From the NCBI GenBank assembly GCA_001970855.1, contig LSSN01005849.1, positions 1-20,956 of the forward strand: a DNA stretch of 20,956 nucleotides, in the 5' to 3' direction. The notes beneath the pieces were generated by a model. That model was given only the letters and a program-made list of their open reading frames with translations, did no database searches and was not told the DNA's origin. The DNA comes from Smittium culicis (taxonomy: Eukaryota > Kickxellomycota > Harpellomycetes > Harpellales > Legeriomycetaceae). Numbering within the stretch: the stretch's first letter is position 1; every line of letters starts with the position of its first letter. This document shows, in pieces, positions 12,101 through 20,902 of this stretch. Made by a program: the position numbers and the translations under genes.

Positions 12101-12941
12101 GTATTCTCTAAAAAAAAAAAAAAAAGAGTAAGTTAACAAAAATGGGTGAAATAGGGGATATTGTACCTTTATTAGCTAGTTTAGTGCTGATAGCTTTGCT
12201 AACAATTCTACAAACTTTATTTGTGAGACTGTTTTTAGTAATTAAAACAGATACGAAGCGCTTTGGAGGCTCAGAATAATAAGTTATTGGAGCGTAAGTA
12301 TTATTGGAGGGGGGGTTTAATGTATTATTTTTAGAATTTTCAGAGCCATAAGATATTTTAGATTTCAAATGGGGAGATGGGGTAGGGTTAATAGTTAATA
12401 CAATAGGCTCAGGTTTAGAGCTTTTGGTTTGATTACTAGAAGGTCTACTACTCCTTTTTTTATTTCGGGAGCCATATTTAGATTGAGGAAATATAGAGTA
12501 AGAAGACAGTTCAGGGGTTGAGTCGATTGATACGGTGACTATGGGAGGATTTTTGAAATTAAACTTTGGTGTATCTATTTTAGTATAGCCAGTCTTATCA
12601 TAATTTTCTATTACGACGAAAGCATTGTTAGCAGGCGAATTATGGGTTAAATTATCAACTGAAATAGAGGGAAATTTTTTGGATGGAACAGAGTTTGGAG
12701 CCTTTTTTTTCTGTGAGCTTGTGTGAGTGACGTTTGGGTGAACGGAGCCGAAGAAGCTCTGGTAATTTGAGGTATTTTTGGGGGCGCTTTTTGAGCCATA
12801 AGCAGAGTGGTCAAAGTTATTGGGAGTAGTATTATCCACGAAGACCGAGGAGTTGTTGCTTTTAGTGCTGCTAGGAGTTTTTTCGAGCTCGGCCCTATTG
12901 AGACTTCTTCGAGTCCTTCTGAAGCTAGGACTAGTAGACAT
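9169..12941 (-). CDS. Ser/Asn-rich protein with a C-terminal DUF4211 domain (probably nuclear)
   Basis: Eight - strand exons: 12941-12167, 12069-11176, 11100-10543, 10464-10348, 10187-9946, 9831-9495, 9379-9303 and 9231-9169. They join in frame (3063 nt, 1020 residues, stop TAG). Introns are 97, 75, 78, 160, 114, 115 and 71 nt. Residues 1-740 are low-complexity, rich in Ser, Asn, Pro and Thr, with basic patches (RRTRR near the N-terminus; KKLKRTKKRSK near 540) and acidic-serine runs. These suggest a disordered nuclear protein. Residues ~744-1015 match DUF4211 (PF13926): a start like FxxYVQYM, then SYFESA and SSSVWNPQF, CEAC at 834-837, and GKFCQRRSQIYHWLYHY at 934-950. The domain is common at the C-terminus of fungal proteins; to my knowledge human QSER1 and PRR12 also carry it. 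Its biochemical role is not established. Cys834, Cys837, Cys937, His945 and His949 could form a metal site (inference). It is divergent from NOP12. Confidence 0.87.
9232..9302 (-). other. Last intron of the DUF4211 gene, with an unusual GTGCCC donor
   Basis: The acceptor is clear (TTTTTAG, with a CTGAC branch-like site about 30 bases upstream), but the donor GTGCCC departs from the GTA of the other eleven introns. If it is not spliced, the protein ends four codons later (VPIS then P and stop) rather than with the 20-residue exon 8 tail. Both tails keep the core of the domain. Confidence 0.65.
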
Positions 12942-13030
12942 GTTAATTCTAATATTTTGAAATCTTTGATGGTTTAATGCTTTAAAGTCGATAGAAAAAA
13001 TACAGAAAAAAGATGATTTTTTATATTGGC

Positions 13031-13112
13031 AATCGAGATTTAGAAGAGTGCTTAAAGAAAATTGAGATTTAGAGAGTGCTTAAGGGCAACTGAGATTTAG
13101 AAGAGTGGTGAT
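13031..13112. repeat. Three-copy imperfect tandem repeat, unit ~28-29 bp
   Basis: Three successive copies share the core GAGATTTAGAAGAGTG. The middle copy has lost two bases of the core, and the third diverges at its end. The first two copies also share the extension CTTAA. The array lies about 90-170 bp upstream of the DUF4211 start codon, in its promoter or 5' leader. Confidence 0.85.
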
Positions 13113-13210
13113 AATAGCGGGCATAGGCAAATGTCTTTGCTTTAAATAAGAGGTTTGCTTCTGAACTGCACAATCAAAAAAAACAATTAAGGTTTTTATA
13201 CTTTTTTTAG

Positions 13211-13584
13211 TTGGCGCTTAGGCCAATAGCTACTCGATTCTTTCACGCGTTTTAGGACACAAGAACCGATTCAAGCGAGCAATTGGCTGCTTTCATTGGG
13301 GTTATAGCTGGGACTGAAACATAGGCATGTTATTGGAGGAGTATCACAGAGCTAGCTTGACGACTTTTGATAGGCCAATAATCTCATTATAGGCAAAAAT
13401 CGGAGCATCGGAGATTTATTGTTGGGCAGATCAAAGTTGGCGTTAAATGCAGGCGAGTCGCCGATTCGGTGGGCTTGAAAGAGGCGGGAATATATTTTGG
13501 CATTTAGCGCTTCTTTTGGCAGTTTCCCGAAATGCAAACAACTGGTGAAGAGATATTTTGCTATCCACAGCTTTCACGCCAAAA
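13211..13584. promoter_or_regulatory. Cluster of E2F/MBF-like and CCAAT motifs in the divergent promoter
   Basis: In an otherwise AT-rich spacer this block contains TTGGCGC (13211-13217), the MluI cell-cycle box ACGCGT (13245-13250), GGCGGGAA (13483-13490, an exact E2F-type site), TTTCCCGAAA (13523-13532) and CGCCAAAA (13577-13584). It also has CCAAT-box-like sequences in GGCCAATAGC (13221-13230), near 13374, and inverted near 13281. It lies 270-645 bp upstream of the DUF4211 start and 740-1120 bp upstream of NOP12. G1/S-type control of one or both genes is an inference from motifs alone. Confidence 0.35.
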
Positions 13585-14182
13585 TCTATTAAGCATATGT
13601 AAATTTGGGTATCAAGTTCAGTTTATCTTTAAAAACATATTAGGGTACATAATAACATTTGAGAATTTCTAGCCGCTAGCCCTTTTGTAGATTATTATGG
13701 TCAATGCGCAAAATTCGTGCTTTTAGTTGAAATATGCCCATAAGTTGTTCGGTACTAAACTATCAGTAGTTAACATGTTTTCTGGTGGCGCTGTTAATGT
13801 CCTTAGTTGAACAAAAGATTACATCTTTAGGCTCACAAAGAGTGCATGTGGGCTCACAATAGTATCTAAATAAATATATTAATAGGAGAATATACACTTA
13901 TAGGCCAAACTAATACTACAAGACTCATCAGAGTTTTAATAAAAAGTAAATGGAATTTTGAGAGCGCAATTGGAATCTGATAATATCCTAAAAAAAAAAA
14001 AGAAGCAAAAATGTGTATATTAGTTTTTTAATAAAATAAAAAATGTCTGAAATTGATCGAATCAGCTCAAGTTGTTTGGAAAATTAAGTTTTTGGATCAA
14101 AATTTCATTATTCAAAATGCCATTGGCTGGTTTTCGACTTTTAATTTAAAAATATTTAAAAATTTTCTTTCAGCGATTTGGA

Positions 14183-14200
14183 ATTGAAAATTTTTTCAAT
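14183..14200. promoter_or_regulatory. RRPE-like inverted repeat upstream of NOP12
   Basis: Two perfect 8-bp arms (ATTGAAAA / TTTTCAAT) surround a TT spacer. The element contains TGAAAATTTT on both strands, close to the rRNA-processing element (RRPE, TGAAAAATTTT) of yeast ribosome-biogenesis genes. It lies about 130 bp upstream of the NOP12 ATG. A/T-only cores are common here, so the support is modest. Confidence 0.3.
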
Positions 14201-14327
14201 CTAATTTCTAGTTGCTAGCTGATGTCGATAGTCAACATAGATTGATCCAGTTAATAATTTTTTAAAATCAAAAGCAGTAGATTGGTATTTGTGTTTAAAA
14301 TCGTTTATATAAAACACATCAATAATA

Positions 14328-16139
14328 ATGGCGAGTAATAAAAAGAAATTAACTGCGAAAAATGAGGTAGCCTCCGAAAAATCAAAAGCTAGCCCAAAAG
14401 CTCTAGTTCAAGCATCTAATCCTGCTGATACTTCCAGTAAAAAAAACAAGGGCTCAAACACAACCAACTCTTCAGATAACACTCTCAGCGGCCTGTTTAG
14501 CCAAAAAGGCGAATCTTTTTATAGCTTGATTGAAAAAAAAGCAGCTGAATCTATTACTACCCCACCACTAACCGAAGACTTCAAAGAGGTTGTAACTCTG
14601 CAAAATGATGCCACAAATACAAAAAAAAGAAAAGGTAACAAGAATGAAAAAACCAATACACTAGAAGAGCCAAAAAATGATTCTGAACCCAATTCCAACA
14701 AAAAAATTAAAGCAGGCCTTACCTCAGATAACAACGACAAACAAGATCCTTTACCCGCACAAGATATTGCCAATCGTCTGCAGGAAGAGCCTGAAATAAA
14801 ACACGAAACTCTTATTAATCATGAAAGCATTTTAAACGATGCTGCACAAGCCGCTAAACAAGTAAGAAGCAAAAAGGAATTGATCGAAAAACGAACCGCT
14901 GAAAAAGAAGAGCAACTCCCAAATACAATATTTGTCGGGAATGTCCCAATAGATACCTTGAAGAATAAAGTAAGCATTCTATATTATAATTTCTTTTTTA
15001 AATTTTACACTTAATACCTTGAAGCATTAAAAACTCTATTCATTTCGTCTGTATATTTTATTATCCCGCAATCACACATTATCCGCTTTACCAAAATATC
15101 AATTTAAATTAAATTAAATTAAATCTAATTAGCCTTACAATAATTACTTCATAGGAACTTCAAAAAGAATTTAAAAATTTGTTCAAGAAATACGGCCCAA
15201 TCAAAAACATCAGATTTAGATCAATCGTAACTCTTCTCTTCTCACCATTAAATTTCAATTATTTTCTAGACGCTATTATCTATACATTCTGCATAGTATT
15301 AATTTTTTATTTTATAATATCTAAACATAATAAATTTGTTTACAACTACTTGAATAGGCCTTTTCTGAACCTTTGCCAAAAAAGGTAGCTTACGCACTCA
15401 AAAAATTTAATGCTCACAAGGACTCATGCAATGCGTACGTAGTATTCGAAAAAAAAGAAGACGCTGAAAGCTCAAAAGAGCTTAACGGCACTGAATTCAA
15501 GTCTTTCCATTTAAGAGTCGATTCGGCGTCCATTAGAACCAAAAATCCTGGATCTAGCGCCGCAAACTCTACTGCACCAAGCCATAAAAACGCCGTTTTT
15601 GTCGGAAACTTAAACTTTGCCATTAAAGACGAAACTTTAAGATCCCATTTCGCTAACACCGGCGAAATCGACTCCATCCGTATCATTCGTGACCCCAGAA
15701 CAGGGTTCGGAAAGGGCTTTGGATACGTTAACTTTGTTGTAAGTCCCCCCATTCCCTTTTTTTTTAATAGTTTCGCCATAATCTCTTTTTTTTTATATTA
15801 TTAACTTTTCCATTGCACCAATATCAACGCTGGAAAACAAATCTAAAAAAAAAAATTTTTTTTTTGTTACTTTCTTAGGACGAATCGTATGTCAGCTTAG
15901 CTTTGAAACTCAACGACTCTGAACTCGAAGGCCGTAAAATAAGAGTAGTTAAGTGTAGCCTTGACCCCAAAAAGAAAAACAAAGCTAAAAGCAAGACCTT
16001 TGACCAAGGCGTTAGTGGCCACAAAAGAGCAAGTAAGGAAGAAGGAACCAGATCTGTTAACCCTAATGCCGTCCCTGTTCAACTCCGCAGTAAAAATAAG
16101 AAAGCTTTTTCTCTGCGTGTAAAAAACAAAAGGAAATAA
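14328..16139 (+). CDS. NOP12: Nop12-type nucleolar RNA-binding protein (two RRMs), pre-25S rRNA processing
   Basis: Exons are 14328-14969, 15155-15226, 15358-15738 and 15879-16139 (1356 nt, 451 residues), all joined in phase 0. Introns are 14970-15154 (185 nt, GTAAGC), 15227-15357 (131 nt, GTAACT) and 15739-15878 (140 nt, GTAAGT). Residues 1-195 are charged, Lys-rich and probably disordered. RRM1 starts at about 200 with RNP2 IFVGNVP (201-207), continues through KYGPIKNIRFRSIAFSEPLP, the Nop12-specific linker motif, and has a weak RNP1 at NAYVVF (263-268). RRM2 has RNP2 VFVGNL (318-323) and RNP1 KGFGYVNF (357-364). The tail is Lys/Arg-rich, like a nucleolar signal. Length matches yeast Nop12 (459) and the human relative RBM34. 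Nop12 acts in the nucleolus in pre-25S/5.8S maturation. The ATG has A at -3. PWP2 downstream is also a ribosome-assembly gene. Confidence 0.95.
15106..15124. repeat. Short (AAATT)n tract in NOP12 intron 1
   Basis: Nearly four tandem AAATT units lie inside the first NOP12 intron, about 30 bases before the acceptor. It is a simple repeat that could overlap the branch-point region (CTAAT just after it). Confidence 0.8.
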
Positions 16140-17281
16140 TCTTGACTCATCTTATTGTTGAAACATCATTTATCAAAAATCTAAATTTTTTAATCTCCTT
16201 AGTATTTTATAAATTCGATCATGGTGATAAGTACCATAAACTAAACCATTTAATACGCACTTATATAACACGCAATATTTACACCAAAATTATAAAGCGA
16301 AGAATTTATTAGTCTAAATATATAATAAAGAAATACTTATGAAATAATGTAAAATAGTATGGCTAAAAAAAAAAAAATTATAAAGCTGATAAATTATACA
16401 TTTGTACATAATCAAAAGTTAAAATGGTATATTGAAAGAATTAGAAGGCTACTGTTAGAAAAACACTTATTACCAGTCAGCAAAGCAAATGATCTAAAAG
16501 AATGAAGCAACCAAAAAGAAAAAAAAAAAGAACTGTTAAACATAATTTTTTTTTTTTTTGCAAGTATAATTAATTAAATTAAATAGTAATTTCTGTTTTC
16601 AGATATCTGCCTGTATTAAAAAATCAGTTAAACGATTTTGCCTCTATTTTATCCCAAAATATGCTTAAACTTTTACAATAAAAATATCATCTTTAAAGCT
16701 CAAAATAATCCCGAACATGAATAAAAATTTTTCCGAAAAAAAAATACTAACCGCACAGTAATAAAAAACATTCACATATGGAAATTGTTTTTTAAAATAC
16801 GAAAAATAAGGAAAAATAATAATTAAAAATGAAACAAAAACGGAAACATATGGAAACTCCAAGGGTAATTAAAATGGAAACATAATAGTATTATGAAAAA
16901 TATACGTATGCCTAGCCCATTTTATAATAAAGCCTTGTGTTTTAATAAAACCATGATATGTATGTTTAATATTTAATAAAATAATTTTTCTTATTCTCGC
17001 TTTATTAAAATTACTGGCGGTTAATTGATGGAAAAAAGTTTATCAGGAGAGATATTTCCCACTTTTTAAAATAACATTAATAAAATTGAAAAAGAGAATA
17101 TTTAAAGAATAAATGCAATTAATTAACACTGAATGAAAATCAATAGCTTAGAATTAAAGCAAATAAGTTTGTCATAATACTAGAAATTTCGTCATCAAAC
17201 ATGGAAATTCAATTTATATGGATATAGACATAAAAATAAATTTACCTTATATGAGTGTGATTATCGATAGACACAAATTTT

Positions 17282-17810
17282 GGCAGATATTGTAAGCTAT
17301 TCAATCACAGAACAGAATAAGTGGTTTTGACGGTAAAATCGATTTTTAGTTAGATCGTAGAAATAAAAACAGGAGAATTTGATTAAAGTAAATGAAAAAA
17401 GCAAGGGAGCATAAATAATCATGATGTAATATTAAAGAAGTGGCTCGAAGGTATATTTATCAATTATGATGATATGCTACTATTGGGTGAATTTAAAGAT
17501 AAATTTGTACAGTATGTTTAAAAGACATTAAATGATTGTATAGGATGCTATAGAGGTGTGTTGAAAGAGTCGATCTTAGCTACATAATTGAAAATTTAAA
17601 ACTAAGGCTAAATGGATAACATATTCAGAGGTAGTATAGAATTTCAATGAAAGTTTATTGACTTTAAAAGATGATTAAATGATATAAATAACAAATTTAG
17701 ACATTTTACTTGTCCCCAAATACGCTTTTGCCTTTATAATAAACAGTAAATACTGCGAGTGTAAATTAAGCATAATTATTGGTCCGATGAGCTAATCGAC
17801 TGATCCAAAC
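17282..17810 (+). pseudogene. Possible decayed coding remnant, unidentified
   Basis: One + strand frame reads like protein over ~175 codons but is broken by many stops. The longest clean run (about 17396-17521) reads WLEGIFINYDDMLLLGEF and then FKDKFVQYV. Later pieces in the same frame include CYRGVLKES, FRHFTCPQIRF and YWSDELID. The stops are TAA, TGA and TAG, compatible with C-to-T decay of CAA, CGA and CAG. A retroelement gag/pol remnant is one guess. I do not recognise a family, and chance cannot be excluded in AT-rich DNA. Confidence 0.25.
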
Positions 17811-18039
17811 TTTTGATTCAAAATCGCTTGAGCAATAGTAGTCCAGTAAAAAATCTTGAATTATTGATAGCGTTATAAAACTTGCGGGATCAGATTCTAG
17901 AATAAAATTCTGTCGAATAGCGATTGAATATGACGATATATATAAACACTATTTGTGGAAAAATAGCTAATAGATAATTAGCCAATAGATAATAATAAAA
18001 ATAATTTTTAATTGCCAATAAATATATTATGTGCATTTA

Positions 18040-18051
18040 TGAAAAAATTTT
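18040..18051. promoter_or_regulatory. RRPE-like element upstream of PWP2
   Basis: TGAAAAAATTTT differs from the yeast RRPE core by one extra A and lies about 280 bp upstream of the PWP2 ATG. The match to the NOP12 upstream element is suggestive only, given the A/T-rich background. Confidence 0.25.
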
Positions 18052-18188
18052 AATGATGGTAATTGGTGAATCATAGTTTGAGTAAAAAAAAAATTTAATA
18101 CACATTTATAGAGAATTATATATGCTTTTTTTTACAGCAATCTGTTGTATAAAAGAAATTGATACTGAGTGCTTTAATTAGTCTAAAG

Positions 18189-18269
18189 GTAATAAATACT
18201 GGTATTATTATCTCTTTGCCCTGCTAAGCCTACATCCGCCTGAAACCTCTACAAATTCACAATTTTCAG
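18189..18269 (+). other. Possible 5'-UTR intron of PWP2
   Basis: AAAG|GTAATA (donor at 18189) and AATTTTCAG (acceptor ending 18269) would define an 81-nt intron, within the size range of the coding introns here, with a CTAAG branch-like site near 18225. It would leave about 60 nt of leader before the ATG at 18332. Only transcript data could confirm it. Confidence 0.25.
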
Positions 18270-18331
18270 TACACTAATAACCACGCGCTAAAACACATAA
18301 TTTTAATAGAAATTCAATTCATTCAAGTACT

Positions 18332-20902
18332 ATGAAGCTAGATTTTAAATTTTCTAATCTTTGCGGATCAGTCTACAAGAAGGGTAACTTGGTTTTTACC
18401 CCTGATGGAAACTCTGTTCTTAGCCCCGTAGGAAACAGAGTCTCTTTGTTCGATCTTGTCAATAATAAAGCCGAAACTTTCCCTTTCGAAGCTCGAAAAA
18501 ATATCGTTTTTTTAGCTCTGTCGCCAAATTCGCAACTCTTACTCACTATCGATGAGGACGGAAGAGCTCTTCTTGTCAACTTTAAAAGAAGGGTTGTAAT
18601 TCATCACTTTAACTTCAAAGGTCAAGCGAGAGTCGCCGAATTTTCCCCCGATGGATCTTACATTGCTGTCGGTGTAGGAAAATTAGCCGAGTTGTGGAAA
18701 ACCCCTAAAACAAACAGAGAATTTGCCCCTTTTGTACTCCATCGAAAATACGCAGGTCATTTCGACGACATTACCCACATCAGTTGGTCCAGAGATTCTA
18801 AATTCTTTTTAACTAGCAGTAAGGATATGTCTGCAAAGCTTTTTTCTACAGATCCGATAGAGGGTTTTACACCTACAACTTTCACTGGCCATAAACAAGC
18901 TATTGTTGGCTCATGGTTCGGCTCTGACCTAAAAACCATTTATACTCTTAGTAAAGACGGTGCTGTCGCTGTTCGCAAGTTTAATATACAATCTACTGGA
19001 GAAGAAATAGAATTCGGTAATTTCCCCAAAAACCCGGATACTCTTGAGCTCATAAAAACTCGCTGGTCTACTTCAAACCATCACTACTTTAATCAAAATG
19101 GTACTAAAGTAAAATGCGCTTACTTTAACCACAAAACACAACTATTACTTGCAGGATTCAGTAACGGAGTTTTCGGTTTATGGCAAATGCCTGACTTTTC
19201 TGAGCTCCAAACTCTATCTATTTCTCAAAACAAATTAACTTCTGCTGCCATAAACTTTTCAGGCGAATGGATTGCTTTGGCATCAAGTAAATTAGGACAA
19301 TTGCTTGTTTGGGAATGGCAAAGTGAATCGTATGTTCTTAAGCAACAAGGCCATATTTACGATATGAGCTGCGTTTCTTACTCCGCTGATGGCCACTACT
19401 TAGCTACTGGAGGTGATGATGGTAAAGTAAAAATTTGGACAGCGTCAAATGGATTCTGTTTTGTCACCTTCTCTAACCACTCCGCTGCAATAACTGCTTG
19501 CCAATTTACCAAAAAAAATCAAGTAGTAGTTACTGCGTCATTAGATGGAACCGTCAGAGCTTTCGATTTAGTGAGATACCGAAATTTTAGAACGTTCTTA
19601 GCTCCTATCCCAGTTCAATTTTCTTGTCTGGCAGTTGATCCTAGCGGTGATATCGTTGTAGCTGGGTGCCAAGACTCTTTTGATATTTATGTTTGGAGCA
19701 TGCAAACAGGAAAATTACTTGATGTTTTGAGTGGCCATGACGGTCCTGTGGTTTCTTTGGATTTACGTCCAGATGGTATTCAACTAGCTTCAGCGTCTTG
19801 GGATAAAAGCGTTCGTTTATGGGACTTGTTCGATAGAAGCAAAAATGTTGAAAAGCTCACCCACTCATATGAAGTACTTGCTGTTACATATAAGCCAGAT
19901 TCCAAACAACTATGCACGTCAACACTTGATGGCCAAATTCACTTTTGGAATATTGCAAATGCATCCCAGGTTGGATCAATTGAAGGTAGACGTGATATCG
20001 CAGGTGGCCGCAGACAAGAGGATGTGAGAACTGCTGAAAACTCTGCATTTGGCAAATCTTTCAACTCCTTGTGCTACTCTGCTGACGGCTCTGTCGTTCT
20101 AGGAAGTGGAAATAGTCTGTATGTCTGCTTGTATGACGTTGAAACAAACGTCTTGCTAAAAAAATTCAAAATATCTTCGAATTTTAGCTACGACGGAATG
20201 CACGAAAAACTTAATAGCAAATTCATGACTGATGCTGGCCCAATCCAAAGCTTTGATAGCGACAATGACGCTTCTGACTTTGAAGATAGAAACGATAGCA
20301 GCTTGCCTGGAGTTAAAACTGGCGATTTATCTAAAAGAAACAAGATGCAAGTCATTAGAGCTCGTGGAGTTAGGTTCAACCCATCAGGCCAGCAATTTGC
20401 AGCAGCTACAAACTTAGGCTTGGTAATTTTTAGCTTAGATAACAACAATATGAGCTTCGATCCGTTCGATTTGGAAGTAGATATCAACCCAGAAACTATT
20501 AGCGAAATGGTCAATAATCATGAATTTTTGAGAGCCTTAGTTAGTTCTATCAAGCTTGGTGAACGTTCAACAATCAATTCTGTTTACCAATCTATACCAA
20601 CCGAAGAAATCCAGCTTATAGTCAAGCAAATCCCACCAAAATACTTGATTAGACTACTCGAGTTTATTTGCGTCGTTTTTGAAAGAAACAATCAAGTCGA
20701 GCTTGATTTGACCTGGATAAGTTCGATTTTAATTAATCACGGTAAATACTTCACTACAAACTCTATCAATACCAGGCCCATCCTTCGCCAAGTTAGAAAA
20801 TTAGTTTCGCAAATGCGAACTAGTTTGGGCAAACTCTGCGACGACAATAGCTATGAAATCCTTCGCCTCTTAAATTCTGCATCTATCCCAACTCTAGATT
20901 AA
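18332..20902 (+). CDS. PWP2: Pwp2/Utp1, UTP-B WD40 subunit of the small-subunit processome
   Basis: This is an intronless ORF of 856 residues (stop TAA 20900-20902), clearly Pwp2. It begins MKLDFKFSNLCGSVY and contains SPVGNRVS, the diagnostic start of the family (yeast Pwp2 is 923 residues). Residues ~10-620 hold the two tandem WD40 propellers, with recurrent GH and WD-type signatures such as DGTVRAFDL, GHDGPV and SWDKSVRLWDL. An acidic linker follows (SFDSDNDASDFEDR, ~639), then a last WD-like strand. The Utp12 C-terminal helical domain spans about 725-845 (EFLRALVSSIKLGE onward). Pwp2 is a core UTP-B component, nucleates binding to the 5' ETS of pre-rRNA with U3 snoRNP, and is needed for 18S rRNA formation. 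It lies downstream of NOP12 on the same strand, 2.2 kb away, so it is not a single transcript. No broken or missing motifs are seen; the shorter length reflects reduced acidic loops. Confidence 0.98.
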   Translation: MKLDFKFSNLCGSVYKKGNLVFTPDGNSVLSPVGNRVSLFDLVNNKAETFPFEARKNIVFLALSPNSQLLLTIDEDGRALLVNFKRRVVIHHFNFKGQARVAEFSPDGSYIAVGVGKLAELWKTPKTNREFAPFVLHRKYAGHFDDITHISWSRDSKFFLTSSKDMSAKLFSTDPIEGFTPTTFTGHKQAIVGSWFGSDLKTIYTLSKDGAVAVRKFNIQSTGEEIEFGNFPKNPDTLELIKTRWSTSNHHYFNQNGTKVKCAYFNHKTQLLLAGFSNGVFGLWQMPDFSELQTLSISQNKLTSAAINFSGEWIALASSKLGQLLVWEWQSESYVLKQQGHIYDMSCVSYSADGHYLATGGDDGKVKIWTASNGFCFVTFSNHSAAITACQFTKKNQVVVTASLDGTVRAFDLVRYRNFRTFLAPIPVQFSCLAVDPSGDIVVAGCQDSFDIYVWSMQTGKLLDVLSGHDGPVVSLDLRPDGIQLASASWDKSVRLWDLFDRSKNVEKLTHSYEVLAVTYKPDSKQLCTSTLDGQIHFWNIANASQVGSIEGRRDIAGGRRQEDVRTAENSAFGKSFNSLCYSADGSVVLGSGNSLYVCLYDVETNVLLKKFKISSNFSYDGMHEKLNSKFMTDAGPIQSFDSDNDASDFEDRNDSSLPGVKTGDLSKRNKMQVIRARGVRFNPSGQQFAAATNLGLVIFSLDNNNMSFDPFDLEVDINPETISEMVNNHEFLRALVSSIKLGERSTINSVYQSIPTEEIQLIVKQIPPKYLIRLLEFICVVFERNNQVELDLTWISSILINHGKYFTTNSINTRPILRQVRKLVSQMRTSLGKLCDDNSYEILRLLNSASIPTLD

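Larger units (their letters stand above)
12942..14327. other. Divergent spacer between the DUF4211 gene and NOP12
   Basis: This 1.4-kb spacer must hold both promoters. It contains a short tandem repeat near the DUF4211 start, a GC-richer block at about 13205-13590 with cell-cycle-type motifs, and an AT-rich stretch leading to NOP12. A 61-codon - strand ORF (13352-13537) overlaps the GC-richer block but matches nothing I recognise. Confidence 0.7.
16140..18331. other. Spacer between NOP12 and PWP2
   Basis: These 2.2 kb of AT-rich DNA should hold the NOP12 3' end (AATAAA at 16323-16328 is a possible polyadenylation signal) and the PWP2 promoter. There is no intact gene. A stop-interrupted coding-like track at about 17282-17810 is listed separately. 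A 65-codon - strand ORF (16665-16862) is composed of low-complexity hydrophobic residues and is not supported. I see no snoRNA with a convincing C/D pair. Confidence 0.6.

Noticed and set aside
12108..12166. C-terminal extension of DUF4211 exon 1 ending in a run of Phe
   Set aside because: It is read-through into intron 1. The Phe run is the intron's polypyrimidine tract, and splicing to 12069 restores a long open frame.
13352..13537. 61-codon - strand ORF in the divergent promoter block
   Set aside because: It has no recognisable homology and no extension by splicing. The GC-richer composition alone makes such an ORF likely.
16665..16862. 65-codon hydrophobic - strand ORF
   Set aside because: Phe/Ile/Tyr-rich translation is expected from A/T-rich DNA. 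It has no start context or relatives.
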